Shown one piece after another: positions 23,498 to 31,745 of a DNA stretch of 64,000 nt (position 1 is its first letter; every line of letters begins with the position of its first letter). A program made the translations under genes and the position numbers. The stretch comes from an uncultured Lachnospiraceae bacterium (GTDB lineage: Bacteria > Bacillota > Clostridia > Lachnospirales > Lachnospiraceae). The notes under the pieces are model-generated. The model did not search any database. It had not been told where the DNA came from and saw only the letters and a program-made list of their open reading frames with translations. The stretch is from NCBI GenBank assembly GCA_910586015.1, contig CAJUGJ010000001.1:1-64000 (forward strand), written 5' to 3'.

Positions 23498-23968
23498 ATG
23501 AGATGTCCATTTTGTGGCAGAGAAAATACAAGAGTAATTGACTCAAGACCTGCAGAAGATAATGCAATTCGCAGACGAAGACAGTGTGATGCCTGTCAAA
23601 AAAGATTTACGACTTATGAAAAAGTAGAAACGCTTCCGCTCATGGTAATCAAAAAAGATAATAACCGTGAAAGTTATAATCGATCAAAAATTGAAGCAGG
23701 AGTAATTCATTCTTGTCATAAAAGACCTATTTCTGCCGATCAGATTACAGAATTGGTAGATGAGATTGAAAATACACTCTTTAATACAGAAAAAAGAGAG
23801 ATTGAGAGCAGTCGAATTGGAGAAATGGTAATGGACAGGCTCAAAAATTTAGATCCAGTCGCTTATGTAAGATTTGCCTCTGTTTATCGAGAATTTAAAG
23901 ATGTTAATACCTTTATGGATGAATTAAAAAAATTATTAGATCATGAAAGAAATATAATAGAGGAATAA
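23498..23968 (+). CDS. nrdR: Transcriptional repressor NrdR
   Basis: A 156-residue regulator of ribonucleotide reductase genes. The zinc ribbon is MRCPFCGRENTRVIDSR... with the second pair in CDACQKRF, followed by FTTYEKVE and the ATP-cone domain (MVIKKDNNRESYNRSKIEAGV). Start ATG 23498 matches the family's usual MRCPFC start; a GTG 15 bases earlier is also in frame and neither has a strong binding site. Confidence 0.93.
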   Translation: MRCPFCGRENTRVIDSRPAEDNAIRRRRQCDACQKRFTTYEKVETLPLMVIKKDNNRESYNRSKIEAGVIHSCHKRPISADQITELVDEIENTLFNTEKREIESSRIGEMVMDRLKNLDPVAYVRFASVYREFKDVNTFMDELKKLLDHERNIIEE

Positions 23969-23985
23969 GTCTATCCATTCTTTTG

Positions 23986-24014
23986 TTGCATTTCCAAAAA
24001 TAATCTGTTAAAAT
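23986..24014 (+). promoter_or_regulatory. Promoter of the yifB-dprA operon
   Basis: TTGCAT (23986-23991) and TAAAAT (24009-24014), 17 bases apart. Confidence 0.7.
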
Positions 24015-24052
24015 AAGTAGAGATTTCTTTGGAGAGACAAGAAAGGAATTGA

Positions 24053-25615
24053 ATGTTTAGTAAAGTATATAGTGCTACTCTTACAGGGATTGAAGCGGTT
24101 ATTGTACAGGTAGAAGCAGATGTGGCATCTGGACTTCCCTGTTTGGAGTTAGTAGGTTATCTTGCCTGCGAAGTAAAAGAAGCAGGAAAAAGGGTTAAAG
24201 TAGCTCTAAAAAATTCAAATTATCTTTTGCCGCCAAGGAGGATTACAATTAATCTTTCTCCGGCGGATCTAAAAAAAGAAGGTACAGCCTTCGATCTTCC
24301 TATTTCTGTAGCTGTTCTTGCAGCTGCCGGTTTTCTTTCAACAAAACAATTAAATAATATTATGTTTGCAGGAGAATTAAGTCTTGATGGAAAGTTAAAT
24401 GCTGTAGCAGGAATCCTTCCTATGATCTGTGAAGCAAAAAAACAAGAATTTACCTGCTGCATTGTGCCAAAAGCAAATCTGGCAGAAGGCGTTTTTGTAA
24501 CAGGAATTAAAGTGTTAGGAGCAGAAAATTTAGTACAAGTAATTAATTATCTTTTAGGAAAAGGATGTTTGACAGAAAAATTAGAAAAAAAGCAAGAACA
24601 TGTTTGTTTAACAGAACAAAAATATATAAAACCATTAGACTTTTGTGAGGTATTTGGTCAGAAAATAGCAAAGCGAGCTATAGAGATTGCAGTTGCAGGT
24701 TGGCATAATTTAATGTTATTTGGGGCACCGGGCTCTGGAAAAAGTATGTTAGCGAAACGAATTCCTACAATTATGCCACAACTTACAATAAAGCAACAGT
24801 TAGAGTTATACAAAGTTTATAGTGTGGCTGGGAAACTCTTAAAAGATCCCTTTTGTATAGATCAGCGCCCATTTTGTGCACCCCATCATACTATAACACA
24901 AGCCGCATTTACAGGAGGAGGAAAAAGACCAAGACCGGGAGAGATAAGTTTAGCAGTTCATGGAGTACTATTTTTAGATGAACTACCTGAATTTTCAAGA
25001 AATGTTTTAGAAACACTTAGAGAGCCTTTAGAAGAAAAAAAGATTACGATTACAAGAACTGGTGGTAAAAATACATATCCTGCTGATTTTTTATTTGTAG
25101 CAGCAATGAATTTATGTCCATGTGGATATTATCCAGATCGAAGTCGCTGTCATTGTACAGAAAGTCAGATTCAAAAATATTTAGGAAAAATTTCAAAGGC
25201 TTTATTAGATAGAATTGATTTATGTACCGAAGTTATATCAAATCAATATGAAGAGTTACAAGATGAAATGAAAGAAAATGAAACATCAGAAAGTATTCAA
25301 AAAAGAATTCTTATGGCACATCAGATCCAAAGAAAACGATATCAAAATTTAGAAATTCTATATAATTCTCAACTTAATTCCACTCAGATTTCACAGTTTT
25401 GTAAACTAAGAGAACCAGAAAACAAATTTTTAAAACAGGCATTTGAAAAATTTCGCTTTAGTACAAGAGCATATCATCGTATTTTAAAAGTTGCACGTAC
25501 AATTGCGGATTTAGAAAATAAAGAAGAAATTCAAAAAAATCATTTAGCACAGGCAATTAGTTATAGAATGACAGAGCAAAACAGTTTAGAGGGAGAAAAA
25601 GAATGGATAAGATAA
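24053..25615 (+). CDS. comM: YifB/ComM-family Mg-chelatase-like ATPase
   Basis: A 520-residue AAA+ protein. The N-terminal domain (about 1-165) is the ChlI-like Lon-fold region; the AAA+ core has Walker A GAPGSGKSMLAKR, Walker B GVLFLDELPEF and the arginine-finger region, and the C-terminal YifB domain carries FSTRAYHRILKVARTIADLE. In naturally competent bacteria ComM is a branch-migration helicase in transformation. It overlaps dprA by 13 bases, supporting a DNA-uptake/recombination role. Confidence 0.92.
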   Translation: MFSKVYSATLTGIEAVIVQVEADVASGLPCLELVGYLACEVKEAGKRVKVALKNSNYLLPPRRITINLSPADLKKEGTAFDLPISVAVLAAAGFLSTKQLNNIMFAGELSLDGKLNAVAGILPMICEAKKQEFTCCIVPKANLAEGVFVTGIKVLGAENLVQVINYLLGKGCLTEKLEKKQEHVCLTEQKYIKPLDFCEVFGQKIAKRAIEIAVAGWHNLMLFGAPGSGKSMLAKRIPTIMPQLTIKQQLELYKVYSVAGKLLKDPFCIDQRPFCAPHHTITQAAFTGGGKRPRPGEISLAVHGVLFLDELPEFSRNVLETLREPLEEKKITITRTGGKNTYPADFLFVAAMNLCPCGYYPDRSRCHCTESQIQKYLGKISKALLDRIDLCTEVISNQYEELQDEMKENETSESIQKRILMAHQIQRKRYQNLEILYNSQLNSTQISQFCKLREPENKFLKQAFEKFRFSTRAYHRILKVARTIADLENKEEIQKNHLAQAISYRMTEQNSLEGEKEWIR

Positions 25616-26769
25616 GAACATATGCGTGGTATTGGTTAGCCTGTCTTGAATTATTTTCTCCAAAATTTTTAAAGTATATTTTAGAAGAATTTGGCTCTCC
25701 AGAAGAGATTTTTTCTGCAAAAGAAAAACGATTGAGAGATTTTTTTGATATGGCACAAGTTCAACATAAATTAAGAATAAGAGAAGAGAAAAGACAGTGG
25801 GAAGAACGCTTTTTTGCATCTCGTAATTGGAAGGATATTGTACAAAGCTATAATAATACAATACAACGTGGCATACAATTTATTACCAAAGATGATCTTT
25901 CTTTTCCAGAAAAGTTAAAACATGTTGAAGAAACTATATTTTGGCTATTTTTAATAGGAGAACTTCCAAACAAAACACTTCCTACTATCGCAGTGATAGG
26001 CTCTAGAAAATGTAGTAGTTTTGGAAGAGAAGTAGCACGAAATTTAGCCGCCTCTCTAGCAGAACAAAAAGTTCAGATAATTAGTGGTTTGGCAGAGGGA
26101 ATTGATGGTGCAGCCCATACAGGAGCTCTTTTTACAGGAGAAAAAACATATGCAGTATTAGGAAGTGGTATTGATGTTTGCTATCCAAAACAACATTTAA
26201 CACTATATCAAAAAATTTATAGACAGGGGGGAATTATATCCGAGTATCCTCCAAAAAGTGCAGCGATAGCATTTCATTTTCCTATGAGAAATCGTCTGAT
26301 TGCAGGACTTTGTGATGGAATTTTAGTGGTAGAAGCAAGACAAAAAAGTGGTTCTTTCATTACAGTAGACAGAGGATTAGAACAGGGAAAAGAAATTTAT
26401 GCAGTTCCTGGAAGAATTGGAGATGAACTAAGTATAGGATGTAATCGTTTAATTCAACAAGGAGCAAAATTAATTCTTTCTGTAGAAGATATTATAGAAG
26501 ATTTAGAAGAATTTTATCCCAAACAGGTAAAAATAGCTATAAATTTTAAGAAAAATCAGCCAGAAAAAATTTTTAATAATAATTTACTTGAAACAGAGGA
26601 AAAAATAGTGTATGCTAGTTTGAGTTTAGTTCCAAAGCATATAGAAACAATTTGTATAGAAACGAAAATGTCCGTTTCACAACTATATCCATTTTTATTA
26701 TCTTTACAATTTCAAGGTTTAATCCGAGAAACACAGAGAAATTATTATATGTTAAATAAAAAATTATAA
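25603..26769 (+). CDS. dprA: DNA-processing protein DprA
   Basis: A 388-residue RecA-loader for incoming single-stranded DNA in transformation. The Rossmann-like core starts at AVIGSRKCSSFGREVARNLA and includes ISGLAEGIDGAAHTGAL and AVLGSGIDVCYPKQH, then MRNRLIAGLCDGILVVEARQKSGSFITVDRGLEQGKEIYAVPG. A C-terminal winged-helix-like region follows (about 310-388). The start lies within the end of yifB, preceded by GGGAG. Confidence 0.95.
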   Translation: MDKIRTYAWYWLACLELFSPKFLKYILEEFGSPEEIFSAKEKRLRDFFDMAQVQHKLRIREEKRQWEERFFASRNWKDIVQSYNNTIQRGIQFITKDDLSFPEKLKHVEETIFWLFLIGELPNKTLPTIAVIGSRKCSSFGREVARNLAASLAEQKVQIISGLAEGIDGAAHTGALFTGEKTYAVLGSGIDVCYPKQHLTLYQKIYRQGGIISEYPPKSAAIAFHFPMRNRLIAGLCDGILVVEARQKSGSFITVDRGLEQGKEIYAVPGRIGDELSIGCNRLIQQGAKLILSVEDIIEDLEEFYPKQVKIAINFKKNQPEKIFNNNLLETEEKIVYASLSLVPKHIETICIETKMSVSQLYPFLLSLQFQGLIRETQRNYYMLNKKL

Positions 26770-26770
26770 A

Positions 26771-26974
26771 ATGATAGAATATCTCTGTCAAATAAATGAT
26801 GTTGAAATGGAAGTTCTAACCTTTTATCCAAGTTCAAAGATCTGTTCATGCTGTGGCAATATTAAGAAAGATTTAAAGCTTTTAAATCGTATTTACAGGT
26901 GTAAAAAATACGGACTTGTGATAGACAGGAATTTCCATGCAAGTCTGAATTTAGTAACTTATTCATCTGTATAA
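26771..26974 (+). pseudogene. Decayed C-terminal fragment of a TnpB-type protein (IS200/IS605 group)
   Basis: 67 codons starting just after dprA and containing FYPSSKICSCCGNIKKDL and the IDRNFHASLNL block, the zinc-ribbon/RuvC-III end of TnpB. The first CxxC pair survives but the second is CKKYG instead of CxxCG, and the bulk of the protein is missing, so it cannot be an active nuclease. No upstream start or partner tnpA is present. Confidence 0.8.
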
Positions 26975-27110
26975 TTTCACATACAAGAAAAGGCAGATAG
27001 GTACCTATCGCTACTGGGGAAGGAAAACCTGTGGAGTGTGATAGCAAACGAAAGTAGCTCTAGCAAAATCAGACATATTGAAACAGGAAGGTATTTCGTG
27101 AGAAATGCCA
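26975..27110 (+). mobile_element. Right-end remnant of the IS element with omega-RNA-like fold
   Basis: Directly after the TnpB fragment are a GATAGGTACCTATC palindrome, a CGCTACT/AGTAGC long-range pairing and a hairpin GGTATTTC-GTGA-GAAATGCC (27090-27109). In IS200/IS605 elements the 3' end of tnpB and the following bases encode the omega RNA and the hairpin recognised at the right end, so this is probably its remnant. Exact borders are unknown. Confidence 0.45.
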
Positions 27111-27174
27111 CAGTATAGATATGATAGATATATATATTTATCGTAGCGGAGAATGAATCGAGGAGTGAGAAAAA

Positions 27175-29247
27175 ATGCCGAAGTATCTGGTTATAGTGGA
27201 ATCGCCTGCAAAGGCTAAGACTATTAAAAAATTTCTGGGAACAAATTATGAAGTTTTGGCGTCAAATGGTCATGTTAGAGATTTACCTAAAAGTCAAATG
27301 GGAATTGATATAGAACATGACTTCGAACCAAAATATATAACAATTCGTGGCAAGGGAGAATTATTGGCAAAACTCAGAAAAGAAGCAAAAAAAGCAGATA
27401 AAGTTTATCTGGCAACCGACCCTGATAGAGAAGGAGAGGCGATTTCATGGCATTTAATGCAGACATTAAAACTAGAAGAGAAGGCGGCAAGCAGAATTAC
27501 CTTTAATGAAATTACAAAAAATGCAGTAAAAAATTCCATTAAACAGGCTAGAACTATTGATATGAATTTAGTAGATTCCCAACAGGCAAGACGTATGTTA
27601 GATCGAATGGTAGGATATTTAATCAGTCCTTTACTTTGGGCAAAGGTTAAAAGGGGATTAAGTGCTGGAAGGGTTCAATCAGTTGCTTTACGTATTATTT
27701 GTGATAGAGAAGAAGAAATTAATGCTTTTGTGCCAAAAGAATATTGGAATTTAGAAGCAGATTTTCTAATTAAAGGTGAAAAACGACCGTTAAAAGCAAA
27801 ATTTTATGGAACAACACAAAAGAAAATAACAATTTCTTCTGAACAAGAAGCAGACCAAATCTTAGGTCAAATTTCAAATGTAGACTTCCAGATTACAGAG
27901 ATAAAAAAAGGAGAACGACAAAAAAAAGCACCGCTTCCATTTACAACTAGTACATTACAGCAAGAAGCAGCAAAGACTTTAAACTTTTCAACACAAAAAA
28001 CAATGCGTCTAGCACAACAACTCTATGAGGGAGTAGATGTGAAAGATCATGGGACAGTTGGACTTATTTCCTATCTACGTACAGATTCTGTACGAGTTTC
28101 AGAAGAAGCAGATGCGGCTGCAAAAGAATTTGTTCGTAAAAATTATGGAGAAGAGTTAGTTACAACTCAAGATGTGAATAAAGTTTCAGGAAAAAAGATT
28201 CAAGATGCTCACGAAGCAATTCGACCGACATATGTAGAACTGACACCAGTAGTAGTAAAAGATTCTCTTGCACGAGATCAATTTCGTCTTTACCAACTTA
28301 TCTGGAAACGGTTTATAGCAAGTCGTATGCAGCCGGCGAAATATGAAACTGCTACCATAAAAATTGATGGAGGTGGATACCGTTTTACAGCTTCCTCTTC
28401 ACATCTAATCTTTGAAGGTTTTATGAGTGTATATGCTTTAGAAGAAGATAAAGAAGAAAATGGAGCAGAAGGAATCAAAAAATTAAGTGAAAAAAGTGAG
28501 TTGACACAAAAAGAATTTATAAAGAGCCAACACTTTACACAACCGCCTGCCCATTATACGGAAGCTTCTTTAGTAAAGGTTTTAGAAGAACTTGGAATTG
28601 GTCGTCCAAGTACCTATGCACCAACCATTACAACTATTATGGCAAGACGATATGTTATTAAAGAAAATAAAAATCTTTATATAACAGAGTTAGGGGAAGC
28701 AGTAAACAAAATTATGAAACAGGAATTTGCAAGTATTGTAAATGTAAATTTTACAGTAAACTTAGAAACTTTGTTAGATGGAGTAGAAGACGGAGAAGTT
28801 AACTGGAAAACAGTAGTCAGTAATTTTTATCCTGATTTAGAACAAGCCGTTAAAACTGCAGAAGCAGAACTTGCTAAAATTAAGGTAGAGGATGAAGTAA
28901 CAGATATACTTTGTGAAGAATGTGGAAGAAATATGGTAGTAAAATATGGACCACATGGGAAGTTTTTAGCATGTCCAGCTTTTCCAGAATGTCGTAATAC
29001 AAAGCCTTATCTCGAAAAAATAGGAGTTAATTGTCCGCTATGTGACAGTGATATTGTAATTAAAAAGACAAAAAAGGGTCGTCGCTATTTTGCCTGTGAA
29101 AAAAATCCAGAATGTGAGTTTATGTCTTGGCAAAAACCGTCGAAAGAACGCTGTCCAATTTGTGGAAAAGTATTATTAGAAAAAGGACAAAAATTAGTTT
29201 GTATGGATGAAAGCTGTGGTTTTGTAAAAGAACGAGCAGAAGTATAA
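27175..29247 (+). CDS. topA: DNA topoisomerase I
   Basis: A 690-residue type IA topoisomerase relaxing negative supercoils. TOPRIM domain at the N-terminus (LVIVESPAKAKTIKKFLG, YLATDPDREGEAISWHL), active-site tyrosine in LISYLRTDSVRVS, and three C-terminal zinc-finger modules (CEECGRNMVVKYG, CPLCDSDIVIKKTKKG, CPICGKVLLEKGQ). GAGGAG precedes the ATG. It lies upstream of codY and the fla/che operon as in Bacillus and Lachnospiraceae. Confidence 0.97.
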   Translation: MPKYLVIVESPAKAKTIKKFLGTNYEVLASNGHVRDLPKSQMGIDIEHDFEPKYITIRGKGELLAKLRKEAKKADKVYLATDPDREGEAISWHLMQTLKLEEKAASRITFNEITKNAVKNSIKQARTIDMNLVDSQQARRMLDRMVGYLISPLLWAKVKRGLSAGRVQSVALRIICDREEEINAFVPKEYWNLEADFLIKGEKRPLKAKFYGTTQKKITISSEQEADQILGQISNVDFQITEIKKGERQKKAPLPFTTSTLQQEAAKTLNFSTQKTMRLAQQLYEGVDVKDHGTVGLISYLRTDSVRVSEEADAAAKEFVRKNYGEELVTTQDVNKVSGKKIQDAHEAIRPTYVELTPVVVKDSLARDQFRLYQLIWKRFIASRMQPAKYETATIKIDGGGYRFTASSSHLIFEGFMSVYALEEDKEENGAEGIKKLSEKSELTQKEFIKSQHFTQPPAHYTEASLVKVLEELGIGRPSTYAPTITTIMARRYVIKENKNLYITELGEAVNKIMKQEFASIVNVNFTVNLETLLDGVEDGEVNWKTVVSNFYPDLEQAVKTAEAELAKIKVEDEVTDILCEECGRNMVVKYGPHGKFLACPAFPECRNTKPYLEKIGVNCPLCDSDIVIKKTKKGRRYFACEKNPECEFMSWQKPSKERCPICGKVLLEKGQKLVCMDESCGFVKERAEV

Positions 29248-29347
29248 TAGAAAAAAGGAATATTTCTGGATTCTGCGGAATAATCACAATAATATATAAA
29301 AATGTAAAAAAAACATATTAATGTGTGTCAAAACCTAAAAGTTACTA

Positions 29348-29376
29348 TTGTTTTTAGGAAAAATATATGATAGAAT
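29348..29376 (+). promoter_or_regulatory. Promoter of codY
   Basis: TTGTTT (29348-29353) and TAGAAT (29371-29376) with a 17-base spacer and TGA before the -10. Confidence 0.65.
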
Positions 29377-29464
29377 AAGAAGCGAAGTCAGAATTCTGTA
29401 TTTTTTTGATTTCCGTTCTACGTTTCTTGTGAATATAGTTCTGATGACAAGCGAGGGTCTTAAG

Positions 29465-30232
29465 ATGAGTGTACAATTATTAGATAAGACAAGAAAGATT
29501 AATAAGCTCTTACACAATAACAATTCGCATAAAGTAGTATTTAATGATATATGCGAAGTTTTAGGCGAAATACTAGAATCTAATATTCTGGTAATTAGTA
29601 AGAAGGGAAAAGTGCTTGGAATTAAAAATCGCCCTGATATTAATCCGATTGGGGAATTAATTAAGGACACCGTTGGAGGGTATATTGATAAGATGTTAAA
29701 TGAACGTCTTTTGAATATTCTATCGACGAAAGAAAATGTAAATTTGGAAACATTAGGTTTTGAATCAAAGGGAATTGAAAATTATCAAGCTATTATTACG
29801 CCGATAGATATTGCAGGAGAACGTTTAGGGACATTGTTCATTTACACAAATAGTAAGCCATATTCTATTGATGATATTATTTTAAGTGAATATGGAACGA
29901 CAGTAGTTGGACTAGAAATGATGCGTTCAGTAAATGAAGAGAATGCAGAAGAAAATCGAAAAATACAGATTGTACGTTCAGCGATCAGCACATTATCATT
30001 TTCTGAATTAGAGGCAATTACACATATTTTTGCAGAACTAGAAGGAAACGAAGGAATTTTAGTAGCAAGTAAGATTGCTGATCGGGTTGGCATTACACGC
30101 TCTGTCATTGTAAATGCGTTAAGAAAGTTTGAGAGTGCAGGTGTGATCGAATCTCGTTCTTCTGGAATGAAAGGAACGTATATCAAAGTATTAAATGATG
30201 TTGTCTTTGATGAATTAAAGAAGATGCAGTAA
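29465..30232 (+). CDS. codY: Global nutritional repressor CodY
   Basis: A 255-residue regulator that binds DNA when branched-chain amino acids (and GTP in Bacillus) are abundant. The N-terminal GAF domain (1-~155) binds the effector; the C-terminal winged helix is SKIADRVGITRSVIVNALRKFESAGVIESRSSGMKGTYIKV, nearly invariant in the family. Start 29465 is chosen for GAGGG upstream and the family start MSVQLLDKTRKIN; the open frame extends to 29348 through the promoter and is rejected. Confidence 0.97.
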   Translation: MSVQLLDKTRKINKLLHNNNSHKVVFNDICEVLGEILESNILVISKKGKVLGIKNRPDINPIGELIKDTVGGYIDKMLNERLLNILSTKENVNLETLGFESKGIENYQAIITPIDIAGERLGTLFIYTNSKPYSIDDIILSEYGTTVVGLEMMRSVNEENAEENRKIQIVRSAISTLSFSELEAITHIFAELEGNEGILVASKIADRVGITRSVIVNALRKFESAGVIESRSSGMKGTYIKVLNDVVFDELKKMQ

Positions 30233-30275
30233 TGAAGACATCCAGTGCTGTTTACACGGAGGTAATTGCAACGGA

Positions 30276-30311
30276 GGGATTTGTAGATACTACAGATCCC
30301 CTTTCTATTTT
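30276..30311 (+). terminator. Terminator after codY
   Basis: GGGAT-TGTAG (30276-30285) pairs with CTACA-ATCCC (30290-30300), followed by CTTTCTATTTT. It separates codY from the flagellar operon, so the latter needs its own promoter. Confidence 0.6.
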
Positions 30312-30433
30312 AATGATATGGAGGATGAGAATGGTATCTGTTATAGGAAAAAATCAATATATATTCAAAGGATGGTAGGTCTAATTGACTACTGTAGAGT
30401 GCAAAGTTATTCGCTTTTTTAGAGAATTTTATC

Positions 30434-30462
30434 TTGTGTTTTTTTTCAAAATTCAATATAAT
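30434..30462 (+). promoter_or_regulatory. Sigma-A promoter of the fla/che operon
   Basis: TTGTGT (30434-30439) and TATAAT (30457-30462) with a 17-base spacer; start near 30469. A degenerate CodY-box-like sequence (30414-30428, 4 mismatches to the 15-base consensus) overlaps its upstream side. Confidence 0.75.
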
Positions 30463-30505
30463 ATTAAGGGTACAATTGATTAATAGGGTGAAAGGATGAT
30501 TGGAT

Positions 30506-30892
30506 ATGATAGGCTCAGATGCTTATAATTACATCAATGTTTTATCAAAAGCCGCAGAAGCCTCATTATTGCGAAATACGGTAATTACTAATAATCTTGC
30601 AAATCAGTCTACACCGGGTTATAAGAGAAAAGAGATTCAATTTGAAACTTATTTAAGGAAAGAGTTAGGCACAAGTGGCAATTTAGACCGTCGAGTAGCA
30701 AATGTGAATCTGGATCAGTTACAGACAACAATTTATACAGATCAAGAGGGACTAGATTATCGGTTGGATGGAAACAATGTAAATCCAGATACAGAAAATG
30801 CAAATTTAGCACAAAATAGTATTAGGTTTAATACGTTATTAAATTCGATTAATCAGGAATTTACTCGATTAAAAGCGGTACTGCAAAAATAG
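30506..30892 (+). CDS. flgB: Flagellar basal-body rod protein FlgB
   Basis: A 128-residue rod subunit with the FlgB signature VITNNLANQSTPGYKRKEIQFE near residues 30-50, Asn/Gln-rich like other rod proteins. It is the first gene of the operon and forms the proximal rod after export. ATG at 30506 has AAAGGATGA upstream; a TTG 6 bases earlier is in frame. FlgC follows after 13 bases. Confidence 0.95.
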   Translation: MIGSDAYNYINVLSKAAEASLLRNTVITNNLANQSTPGYKRKEIQFETYLRKELGTSGNLDRRVANVNLDQLQTTIYTDQEGLDYRLDGNNVNPDTENANLAQNSIRFNTLLNSINQEFTRLKAVLQK

Positions 30893-30905
30893 GAGGTGAA
30901 TTAAT

Positions 30906-31364
30906 ATGGGGGTAATTGATACTTTAAATATCAGTGCAAGTGGACTGACTGCACAGCGTCTTCGCATGGATCTAATTGCACAAAATATTGCTAATGCAAG
31001 TACAACAAGAGGAGCAGATGGAGAACCATATCGAAGACGAACTTTAGTTTTTGCAGAAAGAACGACAAGTTCCTTTGAATCGATTCTTTTTGAAAATCAA
31101 TCTAATTATTCTTATGCTCCTTCCTTTACAGGAAGAGGAGTAAGAGTGACTGGTATTGTTGAGGATCATGTAAATGAGATGAGAAAAGTTTATGATCCAG
31201 CTCATCCAGATTCAGATGAAGATGGATATGTTACATATCCAAATGTCAATCCAATAACAGAAATGACAAACTTAATTGATGCCACACGTGCATATGAAGC
31301 AAATGTGACTGCAATGAATGCAACAAAGAGTATGCTGCTTAAAACTCTGGAAATAGGACAATAG
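30906..31364 (+). CDS. flgC: Flagellar basal-body rod protein FlgC
   Basis: A 152-residue proximal-rod protein. Family features are LNISASGLTAQRLRMDLIAQNIANAS at the N-terminus and YEANVTAMNATKSMLLKTLEI at the C-terminus, the coiled-coil ends shared by axial proteins. AGGAGG precedes the ATG. It acts with FlgB, FlgF/G and FliE in the rod. Confidence 0.96.
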   Translation: MGVIDTLNISASGLTAQRLRMDLIAQNIANASTTRGADGEPYRRRTLVFAERTTSSFESILFENQSNYSYAPSFTGRGVRVTGIVEDHVNEMRKVYDPAHPDSDEDGYVTYPNVNPITEMTNLIDATRAYEANVTAMNATKSMLLKTLEIGQ

Positions 31365-31400
31365 TTAGAAGGATGAAATACAGAAGGAAGGTTACATAAA

Positions 31401-31715
31401 ATGGATATAACTTCAGTTGACCGTATCAGCAGGATTGAGCGGCTTGAAAAAAACCAGCAGTCTATAGAAGAAAAACCAAATAGAAATAAAGCATTTGAAA
31501 CATTATTTCAGTCGGCCCTTTCTATGATTAATGAAACAAATGAATATTCAGATCGTGCAAAAGAAGCATCGATATCTTATGCTGTTGGAGATTTAGACAA
31601 TCCAGTAGAGTTGATGTCGGCTCAGGCAAAAGCAACCTTTTCTTTGCAGTATACCGTTGCTGTCAGAAATGCTGTACTAGACGCATATAAAGAGATCATG
31701 CAGATACAGTTCTAA
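31401..31715 (+). CDS. fliE: Flagellar hook-basal body protein FliE
   Basis: A 104-residue protein linking the MS ring (FliF) to the rod. The C-terminal pattern VELMSAQAKATFSLQYTVAVRNAVLDAYKEIM is diagnostic. It lies directly between flgC and fliF as usual; GAAGGAAGG precedes the start. Confidence 0.95.
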   Translation: MDITSVDRISRIERLEKNQQSIEEKPNRNKAFETLFQSALSMINETNEYSDRAKEASISYAVGDLDNPVELMSAQAKATFSLQYTVAVRNAVLDAYKEIMQIQF

Positions 31716-31745
31716 AATATGATTTGAAAGGCAAGGGGCTGACAG

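Noticed and set aside
30440..30470. Second CodY box downstream of the flgB -35
   Set aside because: The TTTTTTTCAAAATT sequence matches the consensus in only about half of the positions.
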